From the NCBI GenBank assembly GCA_017307855.1, contig JAFKGD010000010.1, positions 165,578 through 229,577 on the forward strand: a DNA stretch of 64,000 nucleotides. The letters are read 5' to 3'. This document shows, in pieces, positions 37,360 to 47,222 of the stretch. Origin of the DNA: Burkholderiales bacterium. GTDB taxonomy: Bacteria; Pseudomonadota; Gammaproteobacteria; Burkholderiales; Burkholderiaceae_C. How positions within the stretch are numbered: the stretch's first letter is position 1; the number at the start of each line of letters is the position of its first letter. Position numbers and translations under genes: made by a program. Under the pieces are notes generated by a model. The model was not told the origin of the DNA and did no database searches. It saw nothing but the letters and a program-made list of their open reading frames with translations.

Positions 37360-39975
37360 TCAGGCGCCCAGGCTCTGCTTGGCTTCGCCCGAATGCGTGA
37401 AATAGTGGGCGCTGATCGCGTCGGACACGCGATAGGCGGCTTCGGTGCAGTGCGCCAGCAGCGCCAGAAGCGCGGGATGGCGGCCGTCCTCGCCGGGCTC
37501 GCAGATGTCGTCCAGCACCCATGTGGCGGGGTCGGGCAGCGTCTGGGCCAGATCGGGTGCGCCGCCCATGCCTTCATGGGTGCTGCTGGCCGCGAGCTTG
37601 GCCAGGCGGCCGCGCAACGTCTGCAGCACCCAGCCCAGGGCGCGCGGGTTGTCGCGGTCGAGCACGAGCAGATCGAGCAGTGCCGCCACTTCGCGGCTTT
37701 GCTGGTATTGCGCGTGGAAGGTGATGGTGCTGTCGAACAGCGCGATGAGCGCCTCGAAGCCGCCCGCGTCGTGCACGGCACCGGTCTCGAACGACTCCGC
37801 CAGCGCGCCGGCGAGGAAGCCCAGTCGCTCGATGTGGCGGCCGATGGACAGCAGGCGCCAGCCGTCGTCGCGCGTCATGCGGTCGGTCTGCGCGCCCGTC
37901 ATGGCGGCCAGGTGGCCGCTGGTGGCTTCGAGCAGGCGCATGGCTTCGAGCGGCGAATGCCCGCCCTCGGCGGCCTGCTCCGCGGTGCGGCGGAAGAACT
38001 CGTGCTCGGCGCCCACGATGACGTTCCAGTGCTCCTGCGACAGCCGCTCGCGCACGGCGCTGGCGGCGCCCTTTACCGCCTGCAGGTTGTAGCCCACGCT
38101 GGTGGCGTTGTGCGTGTCGCCCAGCGATGCGACCAGCGATCGCTCGAACACGCGGCGCGCCTGCGTGGCCGGCGGTACCGAAGGCAGCACCAGGCCGCCG
38201 TGCACGGCCAGCTCGGTCAGCCAGGCCAGCAGCGGCTGCGACGACTGGTCTTCGCCGCCCAGGCTCTGCAGCGTGAGCCGCGCCAGCCGCGTGGAGTTCT
38301 CGCTGCGCTCGCTATAGCGGCCCAGCCAGAAGAGGTTCTCGGCGGCCCGGCTGGTGACCAGGCGCCGCCGCGTGGCGATGGAGGCCGGCGTGAGATGCGG
38401 CTGCAGCAGCGTGGTCGAGTCGACCGTGCCGTGCGTGAGCACCCAGGCGTCGGCGCTGCTGCCACCGCGTTGCATCGAGGTGATCTCTTCGTCGGCCGTG
38501 GCGATGCGCGCCAGGCCACCGGGCAGCACACGCCAGCGCTGCTCGCCGTCGGCCACGGCGAACACCCGCAGCATCACCGAGCGCGGTGCGATGCGGGCGC
38601 GCCGCGGGCCGTCGTCCCAGGTGGGCATCTGCGACATGGGAAGGAAGGCCTGCACGGTGTGAACGTCGCCCTGGCGGACGATGCGGCCCGACCATTCGTC
38701 GAGCGCGCGCCGGTCCAGCCCGCGGCCGAGCACGGCTTCGAACGACTCGTGCGCGGCCGAGCCCGGGTAGGTGGGTTTGATGACGCATTCGTCCAGCTGC
38801 GGCAGCACCTCCTCCAGCGCGGCGCGCTCGCCACACCACCAGGTGGGCAGGGCGGGCAGCAGCAGTTCTTCTCCCAGCAGGCGGCGCGCGAGCGCCGGCA
38901 GGAAGCCCAGCAGCGCCGTCGATTCGAGGAAGGCCGAGCCCGGCGCATTGGCCACCAGCACGTTGCCCGCGCGGATGGCCTGCAGCAGGCCCGGCACGCC
39001 CAGGGTGGAGTCGGGCCGCAGTTCCAGCGGGTCGAGGAACTGGTCGTCCAGGCGCTTGAGCAGGCCGTGGATCGGCTCCAGTCCCTGCAGCGTCTTGAGA
39101 TAGAGCTTCTGGTCGCGCACCGTGAGGTCGCTGCCCTCGACGAGCGTGAGGCCGAGGTAGCGCGCCAGATAGGCGTGCTCGAAGTAGGTTTCGTTGTACG
39201 GCCCTGGCGTGAGCAGCGCGATGTGCGAATCGGCGCCCGCCGGGCTCATCGCCTTGAGGTTTTCAATCAGACTGCGGTAGGTGGCGGCCAGCCGCTGCAC
39301 ACCCATGGTCTCGAAGGCCTGCGGGAACGTGCGCGAGACAATGAGCCGGTTTTCCAGCAGGTAACCCAGGCCCGAGGGCGCCTGCGTGCGCTGCGAGACC
39401 ACCCACCAGTTGCCGTCGGGCCCCCGCGCCAGATCGAACGCGGCGATGTGCAGGTGCGTGCCGCCAACGGGCCTGACGCCATGCAACGGCCGCAGGTAGC
39501 CCGGATGGCCCTGCACCAGCGCGGGCGGCAGCAGGCCTTCGGCCAGCAGGCGCTGCGGACCGTACACGTCGGCCATCACGCGGTCGAGCACGCGCACGCG
39601 CTGCAGCACGCCGGCCTCGATCTGCTTCCAGCTCTCGGGCGAGACGATCAGCGGGAACAGGTCGAGCGACCACGGCCGCTGCGGGCCGTCGGCGTCGGCA
39701 TAGACGTTGTAGGTGACGCCGTTGTCGCGGATCTGCCGCTCGAGGTTGGCGCGGCGGCGCGTGAGGTCATGGAAGCCGGCATGGCCGAGCAGGGAAAAGA
39801 ACTCGTCCCAGGCGGGGGCGAGCGGCGAAGCGGCGCCGGCCGCCGCCGCGTCGGCCGCACGGCCACGCAGTTCGTCGTAATGGCCGGGCGCCGCGGCGGG
39901 CGCGAGCGAGGCCGCCAGTTCGGCGGCCGTTTCGCGGGCCTGGTCGGGGAAGAGGGAGTCGCTGGGGTTTTCCAC
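37360..39975 (-). CDS. Circularly permuted ATP-grasp/alpha-E fusion
   Basis: An 871-residue fusion. The N-terminal ~500 residues are a circularly permuted ATP-grasp amidoligase (RQIRDNGVTYNVYADADG, LLTPGPYNETYFEHAYLARY, VIKPTYPGSAAHESFEAV). The C-terminal ~330 residues are an alpha-E helical domain (ENLFWLGRYSERSENSTRLA, IGRHIERLGFLAGALAESF). The two domains are separate genes in the paralogous pair at 47223 and 48754. The family is predicted to ligate amino groups to carboxylates, perhaps in peptide or polymer tailoring. It precedes the transglutaminase gene. Confidence 0.9.
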   Translation of the reverse strand: MENPSDSLFPDQARETAAELAASLAPAAAPGHYDELRGRAADAAAAGAASPLAPAWDEFFSLLGHAGFHDLTRRRANLERQIRDNGVTYNVYADADGPQRPWSLDLFPLIVSPESWKQIEAGVLQRVRVLDRVMADVYGPQRLLAEGLLPPALVQGHPGYLRPLHGVRPVGGTHLHIAAFDLARGPDGNWWVVSQRTQAPSGLGYLLENRLIVSRTFPQAFETMGVQRLAATYRSLIENLKAMSPAGADSHIALLTPGPYNETYFEHAYLARYLGLTLVEGSDLTVRDQKLYLKTLQGLEPIHGLLKRLDDQFLDPLELRPDSTLGVPGLLQAIRAGNVLVANAPGSAFLESTALLGFLPALARRLLGEELLLPALPTWWCGERAALEEVLPQLDECVIKPTYPGSAAHESFEAVLGRGLDRRALDEWSGRIVRQGDVHTVQAFLPMSQMPTWDDGPRRARIAPRSVMLRVFAVADGEQRWRVLPGGLARIATADEEITSMQRGGSSADAWVLTHGTVDSTTLLQPHLTPASIATRRRLVTSRAAENLFWLGRYSERSENSTRLARLTLQSLGGEDQSSQPLLAWLTELAVHGGLVLPSVPPATQARRVFERSLVASLGDTHNATSVGYNLQAVKGAASAVRERLSQEHWNVIVGAEHEFFRRTAEQAAEGGHSPLEAMRLLEATSGHLAAMTGAQTDRMTRDDGWRLLSIGRHIERLGFLAGALAESFETGAVHDAGGFEALIALFDSTITFHAQYQQSREVAALLDLLVLDRDNPRALGWVLQTLRGRLAKLAASSTHEGMGGAPDLAQTLPDPATWVLDDICEPGEDGRHPALLALLAHCTEAAYRVSDAISAHYFTHSGEAKQSLGA

Positions 39976-40058
39976 TGAAGGGAGATTGTCACATCATGGC
40001 GTGACTGGCCAGCGGGGGGGCTTGCTCGTCCCGTTCATTTGGCGCGCGCTGACTGACG

Positions 40059-40871
40059 CTAAAGCCGGCTGACCGACGGCAGTTCGAACGTTGCCGGCAA
40101 GCCGTCGATCATCCTGGGATCGTCCTGATAGGCATATGCGTCGACTTCGAATGCACTGCGCTCGTACCCGGACCTCTGCAACTCGGCCAAAACTGCATTC
40201 ACGAAGTTCGAGCCGCTGTCATGAGCAGCTTCCGCTTGCCGCACGTGTCGCAATTCGTGTGCCAGAACGTCTGAATCGACGGATCCTTCTCCCACGAAAA
40301 TGATGGCATCGGGCCCTAGAGTGAGTCCCAGGAAAGTGCTGGCGGGGAGCCCCATGAGTTCCTCCAGCTTTGGTGGGAATATCCGCTGAAATTCGGTGGG
40401 CGACATGCAGACATAGCGCACCCGCTCCGGATGCAAAACGCCCGCGCGTCGGGCGATTTCCAATTGAGGCCGAGACAAGGGGTGACCACTGTCCAGCACC
40501 AGTTGTCGCATCTTGTCGGCGGCCTCGAGCAAAGCATCTTTTTCAGCGGGCGGCAGATTCAATGAGGGTGGGTGCTCAAGAAAATGCCGGACGTCCCCCA
40601 GCGGATCCATCTGGATATCCATGGGCGGGCAGCCCGGGGCGAGTTGATTCTTCTTGATCAGCAAGTCAGCCTGGCATACGTCGCAGGCCACCTCGCCGAA
40701 GTCTGACTGGGTCCATCCGAGCATGTGGCGTTTTTCCATTTCGCTCGAAAGTTGGGCAAGCCTCGCATCAAGGTCATGTTGCCCGCGACGCGGAGGCGAG
40801 ATCGCTTTCGACGCAACTTCGGAACGGGCAACAGTTCCGTCGATCGGAAAAGAAGTAGTCTGGATTTTCAT
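40059..40871 (-). CDS. HELRH-motif protein, possible zinc metallopeptidase (DUF4157-like)
   Basis: A 270-residue protein of unknown function. DSDVLAHELRHVRQAEA near residue 205 gives the zinc motif HExxH (HELRH), like the AHELxHVxQ motif of DUF4157 proteins. A Cys pair (VACDVCQ) lies near residue 65. No signal peptide is seen. Its DNA is clearly lower in G+C than its neighbours (sampled lines 57-60% versus about 70%), suggesting transfer. It separates two amidoligase genes on the same strand and is probably its own unit. Peptidase or secreted-effector roles are possible. Confidence 0.65.
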   Translation of the reverse strand: MKIQTTSFPIDGTVARSEVASKAISPPRRGQHDLDARLAQLSSEMEKRHMLGWTQSDFGEVACDVCQADLLIKKNQLAPGCPPMDIQMDPLGDVRHFLEHPPSLNLPPAEKDALLEAADKMRQLVLDSGHPLSRPQLEIARRAGVLHPERVRYVCMSPTEFQRIFPPKLEELMGLPASTFLGLTLGPDAIIFVGEGSVDSDVLAHELRHVRQAEAAHDSGSNFVNAVLAELQRSGYERSAFEVDAYAYQDDPRMIDGLPATFELPSVSRL

Positions 40872-40967
40872 GAGAAGCTGCTCAGGAAATGGTCTACAGA
40901 CTGTATGTGCCCCCGCCGGTCTGACGTTGCGCCAAGGCGAACCGGCGCCCCGTGTCGCGAAGCTGCG

Positions 40968-43900
40968 CTAACGCCGCAAATCCAGCGTGAACGGAAACTC
41001 CCGGCTCCCCGGCACGCCGATGCTGGCCGGCGGCACCTGCATCCGCCCCGGTGTGTGGCCCATGCGGAAGAAGCGCGCCAGGCGGCGGCTTTCTGCCTCG
41101 TAGGCGTTGATGGGGAAGGTGACGTAGTTGCGCCCGCCCGGGTGGGCCACGTGGTACTGGCAGCCGCCCATCGAATGCTTCATCCACGTGTCGACGATGT
41201 CGAAGGTGAGCGGCGCATGCACGCCGATGGTGGGGTGCAGCGACGAGGGCGGGTTCCAGGCCTTGTAGCGCACGCCGGCCACGAATTCGCCGGCGGTACC
41301 CGTGGGCTGCAGCGGCAGCGGCTCGCCGTTGACGGTGACCACGTAGCGGCTTTCGTTGAGGCCGGTCACGCGTACTTCGATGCGCTCCAGTGACGAATCG
41401 ACGTAGCGCACGGTGCCGCCGATGGCGCCTTCCTCGCCCATGACGTGCCAGGGCTCGAGTGCGGTGCGCAGCGTGAGTTCGATGCCGCGCGACTGGACCT
41501 GGCCCACCAGCGGGAAGCGGAACTCGAAGTGCGGCGCGAACCACGTGGGATCGAACGCGTAGCCGGCCTGTTGCATCTCGGCGATCACGTCGTCGAAGTC
41601 CATCTTGACGAAGGTGGGCAGCAGGCAGCGGTCGTGCAGTTCGGTGCCCCAGCGCGTGGCGGGGGCGGCGTAGGGCTCTTTCCAGAACCTCGCGATGAGG
41701 GCGCGCAGCAGCAGCTGCTGCGCGATGCTCATGCGCGCGTGCGGCGGCATCTCGAAGGCTCGCAGCTCCAGCAGGCCCAGACGGCCGGTGCTGCTGTCGG
41801 GCGAGTAGAGCTTGTCGATGCAGAACTCGCTGCGGTGCGTGTTGCCGGTCACGTCGATGAGGATGTTGCGCAGCACGCGGTCGACCAGCCAGGGCGGCAT
41901 GTCCTGGCCGTGCCTTTCGCGGTTGGCGCGGATCTCCTTGAGCGCGATCTCCAGCTCGTAGAGCTGGTCGTTGCGGGCTTCGTCCACGCGCGGCGCCTGG
42001 CTGGTCGGGCCGATGAACATGCCCGAGAACAGGTACGACAGCGACGGATGGTTGTGCCAGTAGAGGATGAGGCTGGCCAGCAGCTCGGGCCGGCGCAGGA
42101 AGGGGCTGTCGGCCGGCGTGGCGCCGCCCAGCACGAAGTGGTTGCCGCCGCCGGTGCCGGTGTGCTTGCCGTCGGTCATGAACTTCTCGGCCGACAGGCG
42201 CGATTCCCACGCAGCCTGGTAGAGGAATTCGGTGTGCTGCACCAGCTCGCCCCAGCTGTGGGCCGGATGGATGTTCACCTCGATCACGCCGGGGTCGGGC
42301 GTGACCTGCAGCAGCTTGAGCCGGTGGTCGCGCGGCGGCGGATAGCCTTCGAGCACGATCTGCACGCCGAGCTCCTCGGCCGTGGCTTCGACGGCGGTGA
42401 GCAGATCGAGATAGTCCTCCAGCCGCGCCAGCGGCGGCATGAAGACGTAGAGCACGCCTGATTTGCTGCCCTGCTGCTCGGCCTTGGGGCCGTTGGCGCG
42501 GCGCGGATCGCGTGCTTCCACGCACAGTGCCGTGCGGGTGATGCCGTGGGCCGATTCGAAGCGGTTGGGGTGGCGCACGAAGTCGGCCGGTTCGGCCTGC
42601 GATGCGGCGGCGCCGTTGCCCGTACCGCCGCCCGCGCCGTTGCGGATCGGCGTGCCGGGGATCACGTCGCCGTAGGCCGTGCCTCGCCGATGGCTTTCCT
42701 GCAGGCGGCGCGCGGCCTCGGCCGGCACCGCGGCGCCGGCCACGTAGGGCACGGCGTAACGCGCCCGCAGCGCGCCCGCATCGGGCAGCGCGTCGCGCGG
42801 CGCCATCGGATCGGTTTCGTGCTGATAGGGGTAGTCGCCCTTGCTGACCCAGGGCAGCGAATCGAGCGGCAGGCGGTAGCCCATGGGCGAATCGCCAGGG
42901 ATCAGGTACATGCGCTCGTCGCGGAAGAACCAGGGCCCGGTGGTCCACAGCGGTCCGCCGAGCGCGGGTACCTGGCCCGTGGGCGCCAGCGGCAGCACGT
43001 AGCCGACCACGCTGTCGAGCTTCTGCTCGAACACGCGGCGCAGGCGCGCGCGCTCGAGCTCGTCGTCGAGCCGCGAATCGAACGGATCGACGTTGACCGG
43101 CAGCCGGCGCTCGCGCCACAGGTAGTACCAGGTGTCTTCGTAGCCCGGCTCGATGAACTGCGGCGAGAGGTTGAGCTTGCCCGACAGGGCGTGGATGAAC
43201 TTCTTCGCGTCGGCGCTGGTGTAGCGTGCGGGCAGGCGCTCGTCGGCGAACAGGGCGGGGTTGCGCCACAGCGGCTGTCCGTCGGCACGCCAGAAAATCG
43301 ACAGCGCCCAGCGCGGCAACTGCTCGCCCGGATACCACTTGCCCTGGCCGAAGTGCAGGAAACCGCCCTCGCCGTATTCGGCGCGCAGCTTCTGCACGAG
43401 TTCGGTGGCATAGCCGCGCTTCGTCGGGCCCAGCGCGTCGGTGTTCCATTCGGCGCCGTCGCGATTGTCGATCGACACGAACGTGGGCTCGCCGCCCTGC
43501 GTCAGGCGCACGTCGCCGGCCACCAGTTCGGTATCGACCGCTTCGCCCAGCGCCAGCACCTGTTGCCACTGCTCTTCGGTATAGGGCTTGGTCACGCGCG
43601 GCGATTCGTGGCTGCGCGTGACCTCCATCGTGTGGCCGAATTCGACCTCGCACTTGTCCACCCCGCCTTCGACCGGCGCCGCGCCCGAGGGCTGGGGCGT
43701 GCACGCCAGGGGGATGTGGCCTTCGCCGGCCATCAGGCCGGACGTGGGATCGAGCCCGATCCAGCCCGCGCCGGGCAGGTAGACCTCGCACCAGGCGTGC
43801 AGGTCGGTGAAGTCGACCTCGGTGCCGCTGGGACCGTCGAGCGCCTTCACGTCGGGCTTGAGCTGGATCAGGTAACCCGACACGAAGCGCGCGGCCAGGC

Positions 43901-44483
43901 CCAGATGGCGCAGCAGCTGGACCAGCAGCCAGCCTGAATCGCGGCACGAGCCCGAGGCGTTCGCCAGCGTCTGCTCGGGCGTCTGCACGCCGGGCTCCAT
44001 GCGGATCAGGTAGCGGATGTCCTGCTGCAACTGCTGGTTGAGCCTGACGAGGAAATCGATCGTGCGGGTCTTGCTGCGGTCGATGCGGTCGAGATAGGCC
44101 TGCACGCGCGGCGTGGCCGGCTCGGCGGCGAGGTAGGGGGCCAGTTCCTGTGCCAGCCCCGCTGCGTACTTGAACGGAAACTCCTCGGCCTCGGGTTCGA
44201 GGAAGAAGTCGAACGGGTTGTAGACCGCCATCTCCACCACGAGGTCGACCGTCACCTTGAACTCGGTCGTCTTCTCGGGGAAGACCAGTCGCGCCTGGTA
44301 GTTGGAGAACGGATCCTGCTGCCAGTTGATGAAGTGCTCGGCCGGCTCGATGCGAAGCGAGTACGAGACGATGTTGCTGCGGCAGTGCGGTGCGGGCCGC
44401 AGGCGGATGACCTGGGGACCGAGGTTCACCGGGCGGTCGTATTTGTAGTGGGTGACGTGGTGGAGGGCAGCGTGGATGGACAT
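40968..44483 (-). CDS. Large transglutaminase/DUF2126 protein
   Basis: A 1171-residue protein. The N-terminal ~280 residues are transglutaminase-like (Cys in ASGSCRDSGWLLVQLLRHLG, His in DLHAWCEVY, Asp in GLDPTSG). The remaining ~850 residues are the DUF2126 amidoligase region (EPTFVSIDNRDGAEWNTDAL, GYEDTWYYLWRERRLPVNVD, VNIHPAHSWGELVQHTEFLY, GTGGGNHFVLGGA). The fused form is known in many proteobacteria and lies with CP-ATP-grasp and alpha-E genes. It is predicted to make or cut isopeptide bonds. No partner ATPase is adjacent other than the 871-residue fusion. Confidence 0.92.
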   Translation of the reverse strand: MSIHAALHHVTHYKYDRPVNLGPQVIRLRPAPHCRSNIVSYSLRIEPAEHFINWQQDPFSNYQARLVFPEKTTEFKVTVDLVVEMAVYNPFDFFLEPEAEEFPFKYAAGLAQELAPYLAAEPATPRVQAYLDRIDRSKTRTIDFLVRLNQQLQQDIRYLIRMEPGVQTPEQTLANASGSCRDSGWLLVQLLRHLGLAARFVSGYLIQLKPDVKALDGPSGTEVDFTDLHAWCEVYLPGAGWIGLDPTSGLMAGEGHIPLACTPQPSGAAPVEGGVDKCEVEFGHTMEVTRSHESPRVTKPYTEEQWQQVLALGEAVDTELVAGDVRLTQGGEPTFVSIDNRDGAEWNTDALGPTKRGYATELVQKLRAEYGEGGFLHFGQGKWYPGEQLPRWALSIFWRADGQPLWRNPALFADERLPARYTSADAKKFIHALSGKLNLSPQFIEPGYEDTWYYLWRERRLPVNVDPFDSRLDDELERARLRRVFEQKLDSVVGYVLPLAPTGQVPALGGPLWTTGPWFFRDERMYLIPGDSPMGYRLPLDSLPWVSKGDYPYQHETDPMAPRDALPDAGALRARYAVPYVAGAAVPAEAARRLQESHRRGTAYGDVIPGTPIRNGAGGGTGNGAAASQAEPADFVRHPNRFESAHGITRTALCVEARDPRRANGPKAEQQGSKSGVLYVFMPPLARLEDYLDLLTAVEATAEELGVQIVLEGYPPPRDHRLKLLQVTPDPGVIEVNIHPAHSWGELVQHTEFLYQAAWESRLSAEKFMTDGKHTGTGGGNHFVLGGATPADSPFLRRPELLASLILYWHNHPSLSYLFSGMFIGPTSQAPRVDEARNDQLYELEIALKEIRANRERHGQDMPPWLVDRVLRNILIDVTGNTHRSEFCIDKLYSPDSSTGRLGLLELRAFEMPPHARMSIAQQLLLRALIARFWKEPYAAPATRWGTELHDRCLLPTFVKMDFDDVIAEMQQAGYAFDPTWFAPHFEFRFPLVGQVQSRGIELTLRTALEPWHVMGEEGAIGGTVRYVDSSLERIEVRVTGLNESRYVVTVNGEPLPLQPTGTAGEFVAGVRYKAWNPPSSLHPTIGVHAPLTFDIVDTWMKHSMGGCQYHVAHPGGRNYVTFPINAYEAESRRLARFFRMGHTPGRMQVPPASIGVPGSREFPFTLDLRR

Positions 44484-44677
44484 GCAGTTGTCTCGAAAGC
44501 ATGGAGCCGCGGACGACGCCCGCGACGACGCATCCTAGCAAGAGGCGAGCCAGTCGGCATGACAGATTGCCCGCCGGGGGCTGACGCCGAGTTGTTTCCA
44601 GTGTTGACGCCCGTGCGCCGCGGGGCCCGCACGCCTGCACAATCCGCGCCCTTCACAGGGAGAGCGGAGACAGCGCG

Positions 44678-47134
44678 ATGCATGGCGCGGAAACGCGCGT
44701 CATCACGCGCCGAGGGACCGATGCGGCGCCGTCGCCAGCGCCGGTGTTGCTGGGCTGGGTGGCCGGCACGGCGTGGCAACTGCAGCAGGCGGTGCTGCCG
44801 TCGGCAGCCGCGTGCGCGCTGTGGCTGGCTGCCGCCGTGGTCCTGGCGGCAGTGGCTGCGATGCTGGGCCGACGTCACGTCGGCGCCTCGTTCGGCGGGG
44901 CGAAGCTGGCCTGGGCGCTGTCGGCGGCGTTGCTGGCGTTCGGTGTGTGCAGCAGCCGGGCGGCGCTGTTCGCGGCCAATGCGCTGGCGCCGCCGCTCGA
45001 AGGCCGGGAACTGCAGGTGGAGGGCGTCGTCGATGCGATGCCGCAGCAGGGTCCGGCCGGCACGCGGCTGCGCTTCGAGGCCGATCAGGCGTTCTGGCGC
45101 GGCGAGCCGGTGCGCCTGCCGGCGCAGCTCAGCCTGGGGTGGTGGACGGGCGAAGGCGGCATTGCTGCACCGCCTTTCGTGCCTGGCGAGCGCTGGCGCC
45201 TCATCGTGCGGCTGAAGGCGCCGCACGGTCTGCTCAACCCGCACGGCTTCGACACCGAGCTCTGGTTCTGGGAACAGGGCCTGCAGGCCTCGGGGTCGAT
45301 CGCCGCCGCCACGCGGCTGCAGGCGGCCGGCTGGCGGAGACCGGTGGAACGCGCCCGCCAGGCCGTGCGCGACGCCATCGTGGCGCGCGTGGACGAGGCA
45401 CAGTCTGCCGGCGTGGTGGCGGCCCTGGTGACGGGCGACCAGGCGGCCATCGGCCGTGCCGACTGGCAGCTGTTCCGCGAAACCGGCGTGGCGCACCTGA
45501 TGAGCATCTCGGGCCTGCACGTCACGCTGTTCGCCTGGATCGCGGCGGCGGTGGCGGCGCGCGCGTGGCGCCGCTCCGCCCGGCTGTGCCTGGCCTGCCC
45601 GGCGCAGCATGCGGCGCTGATCGCGGGCGTTTCGCTGGCCGCGGCCTACGCCGTGTTCAGCGGCTGGGGCGTTCCGTCGCAGCGCACGGTGCTGATGCTG
45701 GCCGCCGTGGCCCTGCTGCGGCTGGCCGGCAGGCGCTGGCCCTGGCCGCAGGTGTGGCTGCTGGCGGCGGCCGTCGTGCTGGCGGCCGATCCGTGGGCAC
45801 TGCTGCAGGCGGGCTTCTGGCTGAGCTTCGTCGCCGTGGGCGTGTTGTTCGCCACCGACGCAGGCATGGCCGGCGCACGGATGGAGGCCGCGCCCGACCG
45901 GGCTGGCGTGCACCGTGCGCTGCACGGCCTGGGCGCGCTGCTGCGCGAGCAGGTGGTGATCACGGCGGCGCTGGCGCCGCTCACGCTGCTGCTGTTCCAG
46001 CAGGTGTCGCTGGTCGGGCTGCTGGCCAACCTCGTGGCGATTCCGTGGGTGACGCTGGTGGTCACGCCGCTGGCGATGCTGGGTGTGGCCGTGCCGGCGC
46101 TCTGGAGCGCGTCCGCGCTGGCGGTGCAGGCGCTGGGCTGGCTGCTGGCGCATCTTGCGTCCTGGCCTCTCGCCACGCTGTCGCGGCCCGCCGTGGCACC
46201 CTGGCTGGGCGCGTTGGCCGTGGCGGGCGGTGTGCTGCTGGTGATGCGGCTGCCGTGGCGCCTGCGCCTGCTCGGCCTGCCGCTGCTGCTGCCAGCGCTG
46301 CTGTGGCAGCCCCCGCGCCCGGGCACGGGCCGCTTCGACGTGCTGGCGGCCGATGTCGGGCAGGGCAATGCGGTGCTGGTGCGCACGCGGCAGCACGGGC
46401 TGCTCTACGACAGCGGCCCGCGCTGGTCGGCGGACAACGACGCGGGCGGCCGCGTGCTGGTGCCGTTGCTGCGGGCGCTGGGCGAGCGGCCCGATCTGCT
46501 GGTGCTCAGCCACCGTGACAGCGACCACACGGGCGGTGCCGCTTCCATCCTGGCCGCCCAACCGGGCCTGCCGGTGCTGGCGTCGCTCGAACCGGGCCAC
46601 GCCTTGCGCGCGCTGGCCCCCACGCGGGACTGTGAAGCCGGCCAGGCCTGGACGTGGGACGGCGTGCGCTTCGAAGTGCTGCATCCGCCGCCGGGCGAGG
46701 GCGCGGCGGTGAGGCCGAATGCGCGCTCGTGCGTGCTGCGCGTGGTAGCTGCCGATGGCACGGCGGCCTTGCTCACAGGAGACATCGAGCGGGCACAGGA
46801 GCGCGCGCTGGTGGAGGCGGGCGTACCCCTTGCGGCTGACCTCCTGCTGGCGCCGCACCATGGCAGCGGCACCTCGTCGTCCGCGGACTTCATCGACGCG
46901 GTGTCGCCAGCGGTGGCCGTGGTGCAGGCGGGCTACCGCAACCGCTTCGGCCACCCGGCGTCGGCCGTGCTGGAGCGCTATGCCGCAGCCGGCGTTCCGG
47001 TAGTCGGCACGCCGGGCTGTGGCGCGCTGCGCTGGCATTCGCGAGCGCCGGGCCAGTGGTTCTGCACGCGCGACGAGCGGCGACGCTATTGGCATCACGC
47101 GCAGGCCGACGCGGCGGCTGCGGCCGGGCGCTAG
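44678..47134 (+). CDS. comEC: ComEC/Rec2 DNA-uptake channel protein
   Basis: An 818-residue membrane protein with many hydrophobic segments. It has the competence block RETGVAHLMSISGLHVTLFA, and a C-terminal metallo-beta-lactamase-like domain with LSHRDSDHTGG and LLLAPHHGSGTSSS, as in Gram-negative ComEC. It carries single-stranded DNA across the inner membrane in natural transformation. The ATG at 44678 follows GGAGA. It is divergent from the DUF2126 gene. Other competence genes were not seen in this window. Confidence 0.93.
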   Translation: MHGAETRVITRRGTDAAPSPAPVLLGWVAGTAWQLQQAVLPSAAACALWLAAAVVLAAVAAMLGRRHVGASFGGAKLAWALSAALLAFGVCSSRAALFAANALAPPLEGRELQVEGVVDAMPQQGPAGTRLRFEADQAFWRGEPVRLPAQLSLGWWTGEGGIAAPPFVPGERWRLIVRLKAPHGLLNPHGFDTELWFWEQGLQASGSIAAATRLQAAGWRRPVERARQAVRDAIVARVDEAQSAGVVAALVTGDQAAIGRADWQLFRETGVAHLMSISGLHVTLFAWIAAAVAARAWRRSARLCLACPAQHAALIAGVSLAAAYAVFSGWGVPSQRTVLMLAAVALLRLAGRRWPWPQVWLLAAAVVLAADPWALLQAGFWLSFVAVGVLFATDAGMAGARMEAAPDRAGVHRALHGLGALLREQVVITAALAPLTLLLFQQVSLVGLLANLVAIPWVTLVVTPLAMLGVAVPALWSASALAVQALGWLLAHLASWPLATLSRPAVAPWLGALAVAGGVLLVMRLPWRLRLLGLPLLLPALLWQPPRPGTGRFDVLAADVGQGNAVLVRTRQHGLLYDSGPRWSADNDAGGRVLVPLLRALGERPDLLVLSHRDSDHTGGAASILAAQPGLPVLASLEPGHALRALAPTRDCEAGQAWTWDGVRFEVLHPPPGEGAAVRPNARSCVLRVVAADGTAALLTGDIERAQERALVEAGVPLAADLLLAPHHGSGTSSSADFIDAVSPAVAVVQAGYRNRFGHPASAVLERYAAAGVPVVGTPGCGALRWHSRAPGQWFCTRDERRRYWHHAQADAAAAAGR

Positions 47135-47222
47135 GCCGGCGTCGCCGGTCCGCCGCCGTTGTCCGACGCGACGGCGGCCTGGAAATTGCTATCCTGTCGG
47201 GCAGGAGAAAAAAAGGCTGCCT

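Noticed and set aside
36466-39978. 1170-codon plus-strand frame opposite the transglutaminase and ATP-grasp/alpha-E genes
   Set aside because: No motifs, Arg/Gln/His-rich; it covers two genes with clear domains on the other strand.
44426-47098. 890-codon minus-strand frame opposite comEC
   Set aside because: The plus strand codes a full ComEC with both expected domains; the minus frame has biased composition only.
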